Shown: positions 33,995-42,865, numbered from the stretch's first letter. The stretch: 54,629 bases of DNA from an uncultured Collinsella sp. (GCA_900758885.1 CAAETD010000057.1:1-54629), one strand, 5' to 3'. Notes: a model not told the origin generated them from the letters alone. A program made the numbers and translations.

Positions 33995-34810
33995 CTAGCA
34001 GTGGCGGTACTCGGCGATGATGAAGTCGATGTCGGTTTGAAGGGTGTCCAGGTTTGCCAGTCGCTCTTTGTCGGCAGGGCGTGTGCGGTAGTAGTAAGGC
34101 GTCATCTGAAATACGGCATCGATGTCGGCCTGCGTCTGGAGGGTGATAGAAGCTGTCACCCGCCGCGTTCCGACCAACTCGAGCTCGGTGGTCTGCGGCA
34201 GCTTCTCGTCGTTAAGGTACGGCGTATCGTAGAGCACTTCCTTAAGCCCAAACAGATGACGTGCACCTGGCACGACGGTGTAGAGCGAGCCCTCGGGCGC
34301 CAGTACGCGGGCAAACTCGCGCTCGTTAAAGGGAGCAAAGAGCTCGGTCACCATATCGAAGGCGCCATCGGCCACGGGGATATCCTTCATGTTGGCCACG
34401 AAGTAGGTCGCGTCGCCGCGCTTGGCGGCCAGGCGCACCATCTCCTTGCCCAAGTCGAACCCGTAAGCATCCACGCCCGGCACCGCGCCCATGGCACTGG
34501 TGTAGTAGCCCTCGCCGCAGCAAATGTCGAGCAAGGCCAGCGGCTTGTCCGTAGACACCCCGTGCTCTGCCGCCCGCTCGCGCACCAGCTCGACCATCGC
34601 ATCGCGCAACGGCGCGTAGTATCCACGGTTCAGAAAGTCACGACGGCTGCGCGCCTGCGACTTGGGATCGCCCATGGAGTCGCCGCTCTTGGACGAGCGC
34701 AGCAGATATAGATAGCCCTCGCGCGCACGGTCAAACCCGTGTCCGCCCGCGCACGCAGCACCGCGTTCGTCATCCACCAACGGCTCATGGCAAACGGGAC
34801 ACAACAACAT
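33995..34810 (-). CDS. rlmA: 23S rRNA (guanine-N1)-methyltransferase RlmA
   Basis: 271 residues. The N-terminal zinc motif CPVCHEPL with a later C and H (AACAGGHGFD) is typical of RlmA, followed by LLDICCGEGYYT, the SAM-binding motif. It methylates G745 or G748 in 23S rRNA helix 35. AAGGAG lies 4 nt before the ATG at 34810, and an extended -10 (34846-34854) lies upstream. The stop is followed directly by a type B hairpin. Confidence 0.92.
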   Translation of the reverse strand: MLLCPVCHEPLVDDERGAACAGGHGFDRAREGYLYLLRSSKSGDSMGDPKSQARSRRDFLNRGYYAPLRDAMVELVRERAAEHGVSTDKPLALLDICCGEGYYTSAMGAVPGVDAYGFDLGKEMVRLAAKRGDATYFVANMKDIPVADGAFDMVTELFAPFNEREFARVLAPEGSLYTVVPGARHLFGLKEVLYDTPYLNDEKLPQTTELELVGTRRVTASITLQTQADIDAVFQMTPYYYRTRPADKERLANLDTLQTDIDFIIAEYRHC

Positions 34811-34845
34811 GGCAACTCCTTAGCGCGAACAACACAACGCCCACC

Positions 34846-34854
34846 ATTGTCGCA
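34846..34854 (-). promoter_or_regulatory. Extended -10 element of rlmA
   Basis: TGCGACAAT on the minus strand, 36 bp before the start codon; same type as the other extended -10 elements in this window. Confidence 0.45.
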
Positions 34855-34866
34855 CGCCTTCCCCAC

Positions 34867-34897
34867 CTAGTCATTGGGGACGTTCTTGAATGACTAG
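34867..34897. repeat. REP-like hairpin (GGGGACGTTCTT type)
   Basis: CTAGTCATT and AATGACTAG close a loop GGGGACGTTCTTG. The same sequence is found at 49633-49654 in a larger nested copy. Next to it (34917-34965) are related fragments GTGTCCCC and GGAACGTCCC around a CTGCCGGCAG palindrome. Otherwise 34811-35026 shows no gene. Confidence 0.65.
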
Positions 34898-35026
34898 TTA
34901 GAAGAGATAAGGAGTGTCCCCAGCTGCCGGCAGAAAAGGAACGTCCCTACGTGCCGACTGGTTGCATTAGGAGTATCATCATCTGCGCAAATAAGCACGA
35001 AAGAGCATATTAGAGATTGAGAGCGT

Positions 35027-36409
35027 ATGGCTGACACCGTATCTAAGCACATTGACATGACCACCGGCTCGCTGTGGCGCAATATTCCCCTGTTCGCCTT
35101 CCCCGTGGCCGCCACGAGCATCTTGGAGCAGCTGTCGAACCTCATCGCCACGGTCATCATCGGTAATTTCTCGGGCGACCAGGGAACCCTCGCCATGGCG
35201 GCGGTCGGCTCCAATGTTCCGCTTACCAGTCTTATGCTCAACCTGTTTATTGGCATGTCGCTTGGCTCCAACGTGGTCATCGCCAACGCTATCGGCCGCA
35301 ACGATCAGAATATGGTCAAACGCGCCGTCCATACCTCGATTTTAATGGCGCTCGTGGGCTTTGTCGTCATCGCGCTGGGCGAGATCTTTGCCGAGCCCAT
35401 GCTCGCCGCGCTCAACGTTCCCACCGAGACCATGCCGCTCGCTTCGCTCTACCTGCGCGTCTTTTTGCTCAGCATGCCCTCGATCTTGCTCTACAACTTT
35501 GAGGCCGCGATCTTCCGCTCCGTCGGCATCACCCGCATGCCGCTGCAGGCGCTTGCTGTGTCCACCGTCCTCAACATTGGCCTGGACCTCATCTTTGTCC
35601 CCGTACTCCACTGGGGCGTCGCAGGCGTCGCCATCGCCACCGCCATCGCCTACACCGTCAGCGCCGCTACACTCTTTATCCGCCTGCTCAAGACCGACTC
35701 CGTCGTCCGCGTCACCCCACGCGACCTGGCTATCGACCCCGTCGCCCTCAAGCGCATCGTCAAGATCGGCCTGCCCGCCGGCATCCAAAGCGCCGTCTTT
35801 GCTGTCGCCAACATCATCATCCAGTCTGCCATCAACAGCCTGGGCACCGAGGTCATGGCAGCCTCGAGCGCCGCCATGAGCTTGGAGTACGTATGCTACA
35901 ACCTGCTCAACAGCTTTAGCCAGGCTTGCACCACCTTTGTGGGACAAAACCACGGTGCCCGCCAGATCGACCGTTGCACCAAGACGCTCAAGGTCTGCCT
36001 AGTCGAAGGCGGTATCGTCGCGCTCACCACAATTATCGTTATTGTCGGTCTGGGGCGCGAGATCTTGTCGCTGTTCAACAGCGATCCCAACATCGTCTCG
36101 ATCGGCTATATCCGCGTGTGCTCGATCTTCCCGGCGTACGCCTTTAGCATGTTCTACGAAAATATGTCAGGCTACCTGCGCGGCTTTGGTATCTCGCTCA
36201 CGCCCGCCCTCATCACCATGATCTGTGTCTGCGGCATCCGCTTCTATTGGGTGTTCTGCGTGTTCCCGCACTTCCGCACCTTTGCGAACATTATGATGGT
36301 CTACCCCATCAGCCTGGGCACCACGGCGTTCTTTATGGTCGCGGCGGTACTACTCTGCCACCCGGCACGCACCTATCGCGCCACCCAAGCCAAAGCGACA
36401 GCCCGCTAA
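35027..36409 (+). CDS. MATE-family efflux transporter
   Basis: 460 residues with about 12 membrane helices in two similar halves. Family features include an N-terminal GSLWRNIPLFAFPVAATSIL, the FSGDQGTLAMAAVGS stretch and VGQNHGAR after helix 7. MATE proteins export drugs or metabolites using Na+ or H+; substrate unknown. The ATG at 35027 has only a weak site. Its stop is followed by three 12-bp tandem units and then the convergent LysR gene. Confidence 0.93.
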   Translation: MADTVSKHIDMTTGSLWRNIPLFAFPVAATSILEQLSNLIATVIIGNFSGDQGTLAMAAVGSNVPLTSLMLNLFIGMSLGSNVVIANAIGRNDQNMVKRAVHTSILMALVGFVVIALGEIFAEPMLAALNVPTETMPLASLYLRVFLLSMPSILLYNFEAAIFRSVGITRMPLQALAVSTVLNIGLDLIFVPVLHWGVAGVAIATAIAYTVSAATLFIRLLKTDSVVRVTPRDLAIDPVALKRIVKIGLPAGIQSAVFAVANIIIQSAINSLGTEVMAASSAAMSLEYVCYNLLNSFSQACTTFVGQNHGARQIDRCTKTLKVCLVEGGIVALTTIIVIVGLGREILSLFNSDPNIVSIGYIRVCSIFPAYAFSMFYENMSGYLRGFGISLTPALITMICVCGIRFYWVFCVFPHFRTFANIMMVYPISLGTTAFFMVAAVLLCHPARTYRATQAKATAR

Positions 36410-36443
36410 ACACCGCACTCAACACCACACTCAACGCCACACC
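36409..36443 (+). repeat. 12-bp tandem repeat after the MATE gene
   Basis: AACACC(G/A)CACTC twice and a diverged third unit (AACGCCACACC) fill the short gap to the convergent LysR gene, directly after the stop codon. Confidence 0.5.
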
Positions 36444-36448
36444 AGTCA

Positions 36449-37315
36449 TTAATTGACAATATGCGAGCTCATATAGTCGATAAAGCGCCTCGTGGCGATG
36501 GGCATGGTGTCCCAGCTGCGCCAGGCGGCCACCACGTCGCGCGAAGGAGCGTGCACGATGGGCCGCACGCGAATATCGGCCCGCATGCCCTCAACGGTAC
36601 GGCGATAGAGCATGCTCACGCCTAGGCCCTCCTCCACCATCGCCATGATGGTGTAGTCGTCGGTCACCTCACTCGTCACGTGCGGCGACAGGCCATGCGC
36701 CGCAAATGCATCGAGCACCAGACTCTGTTCGCCCTCATCCAGCAGCACAAACGGCTCGGACGCCAGATCGGCGAGCGTCACCTTCTCCTTTGCCGTCAGC
36801 GGATGCGCGGCCGGCAGCAATGCCACCAACTCGTCGTGATAGGCCACGCGTTTCTCGAGCCCAGCGGTAAATCCGCGCGCCGTAAAACAAAAATCAACCA
36901 CGCCATCGTGCACCCACTGGGCGTTGCGCGTGTAATCGCCCTGCTTGAGGGTAAAGTGCACGCCAGGGTGCAGGGCTCCAAAGTCGCGAATCACGCGCGG
37001 CAACACGGTTCGACTCACGTTGGTAAACGTCGCAATGCGAATATCAGTCGACGAAAGTCCCAGCAGCTCCTGGCGCTTGCCCTCGAGCTCGGCCTCGGCG
37101 GTCACGATCTGGCGCAGGTACGGCAGATACTGCTTGCCGTCGCGCGTAAGCGACACGCCCTGCTTACCGCGCTCGATAAGCGTGGTGCCCAGCTCGCGCT
37201 CGAGCGCCTTGACGGCCTGGCTCACCGCGCTTTGCGTATAGCCCAGCTCGTCCGCCGCGCGTTTCAGGCTGCCGCAATCGACCACCATACAAACAATCTG
37301 ATACCGCGATGCCAT
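36449..37315 (-). CDS. LysR-family transcriptional regulator (second pair)
   Basis: 288 residues, HTH at the N-terminus (GSLKRAADELGYTQSAVSQA) and a LysR effector-binding domain with DDYTIMAMVEEGLGVS. Paralogous to the regulator at 1727-2584. It is divergent from an EamA exporter gene 158 bp away, which it probably controls. The intergenic region shares two spaced motifs with that of the first pair. The ATG at 37315 has GGAGG just upstream. Confidence 0.92.
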   Translation of the reverse strand: MASRYQIVCMVVDCGSLKRAADELGYTQSAVSQAVKALERELGTTLIERGKQGVSLTRDGKQYLPYLRQIVTAEAELEGKRQELLGLSSTDIRIATFTNVSRTVLPRVIRDFGALHPGVHFTLKQGDYTRNAQWVHDGVVDFCFTARGFTAGLEKRVAYHDELVALLPAAHPLTAKEKVTLADLASEPFVLLDEGEQSLVLDAFAAHGLSPHVTSEVTDDYTIMAMVEEGLGVSMLYRRTVEGMRADIRVRPIVHAPSRDVVAAWRSWDTMPIATRRFIDYMSSHIVN

Positions 37316-37370
37316 CGTGCCTCCGCATCAATGCAGCCGTAAAACGTTTTGCCAGCGCTATTTCTACCAA

Positions 37371-37411
37371 CATTAGTTTTTCTTAATCATACTGAAGATA
37401 CATTCGCTTTA
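37371..37411. promoter_or_regulatory. Motif pair shared with the first LysR/EamA region
   Basis: CATTAGTTTTT (37371-37381) and ATTCGCTTTA (37402-37411), 20 bp apart, matching 2603-2644 in order, orientation and spacing. Confidence 0.45.
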
Positions 37412-37473
37412 CTACATCCACATCTGGGAGCAGAATCCTTTTTACGAAACCGTTCTGTAACAAAAGGAGTCCC

Positions 37474-38376
37474 ATGGATCGCAAAAAAGCAATCGCGCTC
37501 TCATTTTCCGTTCCCGTCGCATGGGGCTTTTCGTATCCCCTCATGAAGATCGGTATGGACAGCATGAACGCCACGAGCATCGTCGCGCTACGCTGCATCA
37601 TCGCCTTTGTGGTCTGCCTGCTGCTCTTCCACAAGCACGCGTTGCGCATCAACCGCGACCTTATGGTCCGTGCCGCCATCATCGGCGCCATTATGGCAAC
37701 CGAGCTCACCTGCATGTGCCTGGGCTCCAGCCTCACCTCCGCCTCCACCGCCGGCTTTTTGCAGAGCCTGACGGTCGTGATCGTGCCGTTTGCCAATGCC
37801 GCCCTGCTGCGCCGCGCCCCCGAGCGCAAAGTGCTCGTCGGCACCGCCATCGTCACCTGCGGTATGTTGTTGCTCTCGGGCGCCGACTTTACCAGCCTGA
37901 ATCCCGGCGCAATCATCATGCTGCTCTCCGCTTTTATCTATGCCGGCCACATCATTGTGGCGAAGCGCTTTGTCGAAGATGTCGATCCGCTTGCTCTGGG
38001 CGTTTGGCAGCTGGGCTTCGGCGGCTTGTTCTCGGGCATCGCCGCATGCGTCTTTGGCGGCTTCACCCTTCCCAGTACGCCCAGCGAGATCGTCGTTGTC
38101 GTCGCGCTCGCGCTCATCTGCTCTGCTTACGGCTTTATCACCCAGACGCTCGTGCAGCCCCACGTGCCCGCCGAGACCACCGGCTTCGCCTTCTCGCTCG
38201 AGCCGGTCTGCTCGGCCGTCTTCTCGTTCTTCTTGGTCGGCGAGGTCCTGAGCCCCATCGCCTTCTTTGGCGCCGCCCTCATCCTCACCGGCGTCATGGT
38301 GGCAACCGTCGAGCTTCCGCGCCTTCGCGCACATGGACAGGCTCGCATGGCAGGAGCGTCCGAGCACGTCTCGTAG
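37474..38376 (+). CDS. EamA/DMT-family exporter (second pair)
   Basis: 300 residues, about ten membrane helices in two EamA repeats, ending with a short charged tail. Conserved residues include SVPVAWGFSYPLMKIGMD, LQSLTVVIVPF and FSLEPVCSAVFSFFLVGE. Substrate unknown. The ATG at 37474 has AAAAGGAG 5 nt upstream. Divergent from its LysR gene. It shares overall plan with the genes at 2703 and 45405 but is not a recent copy. Confidence 0.93.
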   Translation: MDRKKAIALSFSVPVAWGFSYPLMKIGMDSMNATSIVALRCIIAFVVCLLLFHKHALRINRDLMVRAAIIGAIMATELTCMCLGSSLTSASTAGFLQSLTVVIVPFANAALLRRAPERKVLVGTAIVTCGMLLLSGADFTSLNPGAIIMLLSAFIYAGHIIVAKRFVEDVDPLALGVWQLGFGGLFSGIAACVFGGFTLPSTPSEIVVVVALALICSAYGFITQTLVQPHVPAETTGFAFSLEPVCSAVFSFFLVGEVLSPIAFFGAALILTGVMVATVELPRLRAHGQARMAGASEHVS

Positions 38377-38464
38377 ACCCCACTCTTCATACAGCCGTGG
38401 CATAAAGGCAACCGGTGCGCCTTTACAATAGATGCCAACAGAGTATCTGCCATAAAGGAGCCCC

Positions 38465-39190
38465 ATGGACACCGCGACCCGCGACCGCAACATAGCAACT
38501 TGGTTGGGCGATGCGCCGCAGCCGGTACGTGACACGACGAACCAGCTGCTCGAGCGCATCGCCCTTTTGCGTGCCGAGCAGACCATCTACCCGGCACAAG
38601 ACGACATCCTCAATGCCCTCGTCTACACGCCGGCCGACCAGGTCAAAGTTGTCATCTTGGGTCAGGACCCTTATCACGGACCTAACCAGGCCATGGGACT
38701 GTCGTTCTCGGTTCCCGTGACGCAAACCAAGTTGCCGCCGAGCCTGCGCAACATCTACAAGGAACTCAATGCCGATCTGGACTGCCCCATTCCCGCCACG
38801 GGAGACCTAACGCCATGGGCACAGCAGGGCGTCTTGCTCCTCAACACTACGCTCACCGTGCGCGAGCATGCCGCGAACTCGCACGCCAAACTGGGCTGGA
38901 GTACGCTCACCGACTACGTTATCGAACGCTGCTGTCAGCTGCCCCAACCGGTAGTCTTTTTGGCATGGGGCCGCTTTGCCCAGCAGATGGTCGAAGGCAA
39001 GCTCGCCGCGACCGGCGCGGGCAAGGCAACCGGCAAGTTCTGCCTGGCCTCCACGCACCCCTCGCCGCTTTCGGCCAACCGTGCCACGGCAGAACTCCCC
39101 GCCTTTATGGGGTCGCGTCCCTTCTCGGCAGCCAATCGGCTACTCGAACAGCACGGCTCGACCCCCGTCAACTGGACTTGCCTCGACTAA
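38465..39190 (+). CDS. ung: Uracil-DNA glycosylase, family 1
   Basis: 241 residues. Removes uracil from DNA in base-excision repair. The water-activating loop GQDPYHGPNQAMGLSFSV and the HPSPLS minor-groove motif are intact. The ATG at 38465 follows AAAGGAG by 5 nt. A TACAAT -10 (38424-38429) overlaps a small AAAGGC/GCCTTT hairpin that may also end the upstream exporter transcript. Confidence 0.96.
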   Translation: MDTATRDRNIATWLGDAPQPVRDTTNQLLERIALLRAEQTIYPAQDDILNALVYTPADQVKVVILGQDPYHGPNQAMGLSFSVPVTQTKLPPSLRNIYKELNADLDCPIPATGDLTPWAQQGVLLLNTTLTVREHAANSHAKLGWSTLTDYVIERCCQLPQPVVFLAWGRFAQQMVEGKLAATGAGKATGKFCLASTHPSPLSANRATAELPAFMGSRPFSAANRLLEQHGSTPVNWTCLD

Positions 39191-39205
39191 AAATCGATAC
39201 ATCAA

Positions 39206-39239
39206 AAACGCGCCCGACGGCTTTCCATCGGACGCGTTT
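39206..39239. terminator. Bidirectional terminator between ung and SDR genes
   Basis: AAACGCG-C-CCGA pairs with TCGG-A-CGCGTTT with one mismatch around an 11-nt loop, between convergent genes. Confidence 0.8.
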
Positions 39240-39240
39240 C

Positions 39241-39921
39241 CTATTCGGGCCAAATAAATTGTGTGCGGCCGGCCTCGCCGCCATCGATCAGCAGGCTCTG
39301 CCCGGTCATAAACCGGTTGGTCACGCCCACAAAGTAGATCCACTCGGCGATCTCTTGGGCGGTGGCCCAGCGTTTAAGCGGTGTGAGCTCCATAATCTGG
39401 TTCCACAGGTGTTTGTCTTCCATCACGCAACGGTTGAGCGGCGTGATAACGCCACCCGGGTCCACACTGTTGGCGATGGCCTGCGGTGCCAGGCGGTTTG
39501 CAAGGTTCTTGGTGTAGGCGATAACGCCGCCCTTGCTGGCGGCATAGGCGGGAAACTCCGATCCCGTATGCCCACTCGCCGACCCCACATTGACCACGGA
39601 TTTGATAGCGGGCGCCGGCTTGGCGACAAGCCCCTCCCCCACAAAAGCGTAGCGCTCGGTCACGTTGATGGCGCCACACAGGTTGGCGGCGATATCGTCG
39701 GCCGAATCCTGCGTACCGGCAACGTTCACGATCACTTGGGGTTCAAGGTCGCCCGGAAACGAGCCCGGCTTGCGGACATCAACAATCAGATGGCGGTAGC
39801 GCTCGTGTTCGATCGCCGCCGACTGCAGATCAAAGCCCACGACCTCGTGGCCCTCGTCCAAAAAGCGCTGCACGCATGCGGCTCCGATACCACCCGAAGC
39901 ACCCGTGATCAAAACCCGCAT
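39241..39921 (-). CDS. Short-chain dehydrogenase/reductase
   Basis: 226 residues. The nucleotide-binding motif TGASGGIG is at the N-terminus, NVAGTQ is the NAG-type motif, and the catalytic YAASK has an upstream Ser (VNVGSASG). It uses NAD(P)H on an unknown substrate. The ATG at 39921 has AAGGAG 5 nt upstream. It begins 9 nt after the stop of the VUT transporter gene, so the two form an operon; a functional link is not evident. Confidence 0.92.
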   Translation of the reverse strand: MRVLITGASGGIGAACVQRFLDEGHEVVGFDLQSAAIEHERYRHLIVDVRKPGSFPGDLEPQVIVNVAGTQDSADDIAANLCGAINVTERYAFVGEGLVAKPAPAIKSVVNVGSASGHTGSEFPAYAASKGGVIAYTKNLANRLAPQAIANSVDPGGVITPLNRCVMEDKHLWNQIMELTPLKRWATAQEIAEWIYFVGVTNRFMTGQSLLIDGGEAGRTQFIWPE

Positions 39922-39930
39922 ACTTGCTCC

Positions 39931-40653
39931 TTAGGCGGTTGCGTGGCGCTCGAGGTACTCGGAGCCCACATTCTCGCGCTCCCAGCCGCGCACGACCTTG
40001 TAGCCCACGGGGCTTAGGAAGACCTCGCACAGCAGCTCGGCAACAGCGCCCGTCAGCGAGCACATGAGGACTTGCACCCAGGTCCAGCCGAAGAACGTGT
40101 GGCTCACCACAATGGCAAAGACCAGATTGTCGATAAACTGGCCAACACCCGTGGACACATAGGAGCGGAAGGCAAAGCTCGCAAAGTTATTCTTTTTGAG
40201 CATACGGCCGAGCGACTGGTTGAGCGTGGAGTTAACCACAGCAGAAACGAGCATTGCCAGCGAAGAGCCCAGCACCACGTACCAGGTGCCGCCGATGGTG
40301 GCGTTAAGGGCAGTGTTGACCTCGATCATGCCCGTGTCGTAGTAAGCGCCCCACATGCCGGGCGTGAGCGAGCATGCCCAAAAGCACAGGCTCACGGCGA
40401 GGTTGACCAGCAGCGCGAGGATAGAGATTTTGATGGATGCCTTGGCGCCAAAGCGCTTGCAGATCATGTCCTGGCACAAAAACGAAACCCAGCTCACCAC
40501 AAAGCCGCAGTCGAGTGCCAGATACGGCAGGCTGATAAGCTCTTTGTTGGCCAGCAGGTTCATCATGATGACGCTCACGAAAAACAGCGAAACCGTTGCC
40601 GCGGGAATGCTCCGCAACAGGACCTTGTAGTCCTCCATGACCTTCTTGATCAT
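39931..40653 (-). CDS. VUT-family (queuosine precursor) transporter
   Basis: 240 residues with about six membrane helices. It fits the YhhQ/COG1738 family that imports the queuosine precursors preQ0/preQ1: FFVSVIMMNLLANKEL, and VGQFIDNLVFAIVV in the second half. The ATG at 40653 has AAAGGAG close upstream, and the leader can form a pseudoknot that may be a preQ1-like switch. Co-transcribed with the SDR gene. Confidence 0.88.
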   Translation of the reverse strand: MIKKVMEDYKVLLRSIPAATVSLFFVSVIMMNLLANKELISLPYLALDCGFVVSWVSFLCQDMICKRFGAKASIKISILALLVNLAVSLCFWACSLTPGMWGAYYDTGMIEVNTALNATIGGTWYVVLGSSLAMLVSAVVNSTLNQSLGRMLKKNNFASFAFRSYVSTGVGQFIDNLVFAIVVSHTFFGWTWVQVLMCSLTGAVAELLCEVFLSPVGYKVVRGWERENVGSEYLERHATA

Positions 40654-40659
40654 TATGTA

Positions 40660-40709
40660 CTCCTTTGGTTTTAGGTTTAACGAGCAGGATATCGGACCCG
40701 AACTGCTCG
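40660..40709 (-). promoter_or_regulatory. Pseudoknot-capable leader, possible preQ1-like riboswitch
   Basis: On the minus strand CGAGCAG pairs with CTGCTCG around TTCGGGTCCGATATC, followed by an A-rich tail with two AACC segments that could pair with GGGT of the loop, then AAAGGAG. This H-type pseudoknot with an A-rich tail covering the ribosome-binding site recalls preQ1 class I, but the consensus loop bases do not match well. Confidence 0.35.
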
Positions 40710-40772
40710 GACGCCCCGGTCTTGAGACGACGGTGGGTATGATAGCCGCTCACACGGCATCAGGCAAGCAAA

Positions 40773-40804
40773 CGGCGCGGCAGCCCCGCAGGGCCACCGC
40801 GCCG
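40773..40804 (-). terminator. Terminator after prfC
   Basis: On the minus strand CGGCGCGG and CCGCGCCG close a GC-rich hairpin, followed by TTTGCTT, 6 nt past the prfC stop. Confidence 0.7.
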
Positions 40805-40809
40805 ATGCG

Positions 40810-42423
40810 TTAAAAGGCCACGTTGCCAAACTCCGACAGGATAAGGTCGGGGTTGTGGTCGGTTGCCCAATCCACGTTCCACGGGCTCGTGAACAGCAGC
40901 AGCTTGCCGCCGCGCATGTCCTCGACGCGCAGCGTGTCGCGCGTGAGCGAAAGGCCCGGGATATCGATAGTGTCGGGGTCGTTCTGGATCCAGCGGATGT
41001 CCGTATAGGGCAGCGGCTGGCGACGAACCTCAACACGGTACTCGGCCTTGAGGCGGCGCTCGAGTACCTCAAACTGCAGCACGCCGACCACGCCCACGAT
41101 GACGCTCTCCATGCCGGCACCAAGCTCGCGGAAGATCTGGATGGCACCCTCCTGGGCAAGCTCCTCCATACCCTTGACGAACTGTTTGCGCTTGAGCGTA
41201 TCGACCTGCGTAATGCGAGCGAACATCTCGGGGGCAAACGTCGGGATCTGCGGGTACTGCACGTGGCGCTTGCCGGAGCACACGGTATCACCGATGCTAA
41301 AGATACCCGGATCAAACAGGCCCACGATATCGCCCGCGTACGCCTCGTCCACGATGGCGCGGTCATCGGCCATCATCGACGTGCCCGTGGCAAGCTTGAG
41401 CTTGCGGTTGCCCTGCACGTGGAAGGCATCCATGCCGCGCTCGAACTTGCCCGAGCAAATGCGCACAAAGGCGATGCGGTCGCGGTGGTTCTTGTCCATG
41501 TTGGCCTGGATCTTAAACACAAAGCCGCTAAAGTCGTCGCGGCAGGGATCGACCGGTTCGCTGGTGAGCGTATCGGTATAGGCGCGCGGCGTCGGGGCCA
41601 GACGCAGGAACTCCTTGAGGAAGGGCTCCACGCCAAAGTTGGTAAGCGCCGAGCCAAAGAACGCCGGGCTCAGCTTGCCGCAGGCCACGGCATCCAAGTC
41701 GAGCTCGTCGCCGGCGCCATCGAGCAGCTCGATGTCGTCCATCAGGTTCTTATGGTTTTCCTCGCCGATGAGCTCGTCCATGGAAGGATCGCCCAGCTCG
41801 GCCTCGACCTCGGCGACCTTCTTGGTGGCGTTGGCGTGGCCGTCGCCCTCAAAGGCAATGACGCGCCGGGTCTGGCGGTCGAACACGCCGCGGAAGTTGC
41901 GGCCGCTGCCGATCGGCCAGTTCATAGGATACGTATTGATGCCCAGGACATTCTCGATCTCTTCCATGAGCTCAAACGGATCGCGAGCCTCGTGGTCGAG
42001 CTTGTTCACAAAGGTGAAGATGGGAATGTGACGCAGCGTACAAACCTTAAAGAGCTTTTTGGTCTGGGCCTCGACGCCCTTGGCGCCGTCGATGACCATG
42101 ACCGCGGCATCGGCGGCCATAAGGGTACGGTAGGTATCCTCCGAGAAGTCCTGGTGGCCGGGGGTATCGAGGATGTTGACGCAGGCGCCGTTGTAGGTGA
42201 ACTGCAGCACCGAGGAGGTAACGGAGATACCGCGCTCCTTCTCGATGTCCATCCAGTCCGAGACGGCATGCTTGGCCGAGCTCTTGCCCTTGACCGAGCC
42301 GGCAGTCTGGATGCTGCCGGTATAGAGCAGCAGCTTCTCGGTAAGTGTGGTCTTACCGGCGTCCGGGTGGCTGATGATCGCGAATGTGCGGCGCGACGAG
42401 ATTTCATCCGACAGGCTTGCCAT
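40810..42423 (-). CDS. prfC: Peptide chain release factor 3
   Basis: 537 residues. RF3 is a GTPase that removes RF1/RF2 from the ribosome after termination. Motifs: SHPDAGKTT (G1), ERGISV (G2), DTPGHQDF (G3) and NKLD (G4), followed by the RF3-specific C-terminal domains with EVLERRLKAEY. The ATG at 42423 has AAAGGA 5 nt upstream; an in-frame ATG at 42450 is less well placed. A CTACAAT -10 lies upstream near 42471. Confidence 0.96.
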   Translation of the reverse strand: MASLSDEISSRRTFAIISHPDAGKTTLTEKLLLYTGSIQTAGSVKGKSSAKHAVSDWMDIEKERGISVTSSVLQFTYNGACVNILDTPGHQDFSEDTYRTLMAADAAVMVIDGAKGVEAQTKKLFKVCTLRHIPIFTFVNKLDHEARDPFELMEEIENVLGINTYPMNWPIGSGRNFRGVFDRQTRRVIAFEGDGHANATKKVAEVEAELGDPSMDELIGEENHKNLMDDIELLDGAGDELDLDAVACGKLSPAFFGSALTNFGVEPFLKEFLRLAPTPRAYTDTLTSEPVDPCRDDFSGFVFKIQANMDKNHRDRIAFVRICSGKFERGMDAFHVQGNRKLKLATGTSMMADDRAIVDEAYAGDIVGLFDPGIFSIGDTVCSGKRHVQYPQIPTFAPEMFARITQVDTLKRKQFVKGMEELAQEGAIQIFRELGAGMESVIVGVVGVLQFEVLERRLKAEYRVEVRRQPLPYTDIRWIQNDPDTIDIPGLSLTRDTLRVEDMRGGKLLLFTSPWNVDWATDHNPDLILSEFGNVAF

Positions 42424-42564
42424 GCGGATCCTTTCTTGCATTGAGTGCATTACGTCGTTGTAACCGCACTATTGTAGCCGCGAAATCCCGTTTTAGAGCG
42501 CCTATCAGGACAAATTCATCAGTTGGGGCCTAGGGTAGCAGTCGATGGCGGCACTCCGCAGCAG

Positions 42565-42865
42565 TTTGTCTCGATCTGTAACATCTAGACGGTTTTTGAA
42601 CCTCTACCTGTTACAGATTTAGACAAACAGGTGGGCGTCCCAGAAAGATCTCAATCTGTAACATCTGGCCACTCAAAACGGGTCCATCTGTTACAGATTG
42701 AGATATAAGGATAGACGGGTGGCCAATGTCTCGATCTGTAACATCTAGCAGCCAAAATCTTCTCCAGTTGTTACAGATTGAGACAACCAGGTGGGGCCCG
42801 CCAGCAAAATCTCAATCTGTAACAGGTAGCCGTCCAAATCGGTTCCAGATGTTACAGATTGAGAT
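42565..42865. repeat. Array of eight 16-bp repeats in alternating orientation
   Basis: The repeat (consensus TGTTACAGATTGAGAC) starts at 42568, 42609, 42648, 42689, 42728, 42769, 42809 and 42850, alternately inverted and direct, giving four hairpins with 25-nt loops. The hairpins begin every 80-81 bp and the gaps between them are 23-24 nt, all containing GGTGG. Units 1 and 3 end in GAGAC while 2 and 4 end in GAGAT, and the opposite arm changes to match except for G-A differences inside. It lies between prfC and a GntR operon. No cas gene is near. Confidence 0.9.

Noticed and set aside
42565..42865. CRISPR array
   Set aside because: Repeats alternate in orientation instead of being direct, gaps share sequence, and there are no cas genes.
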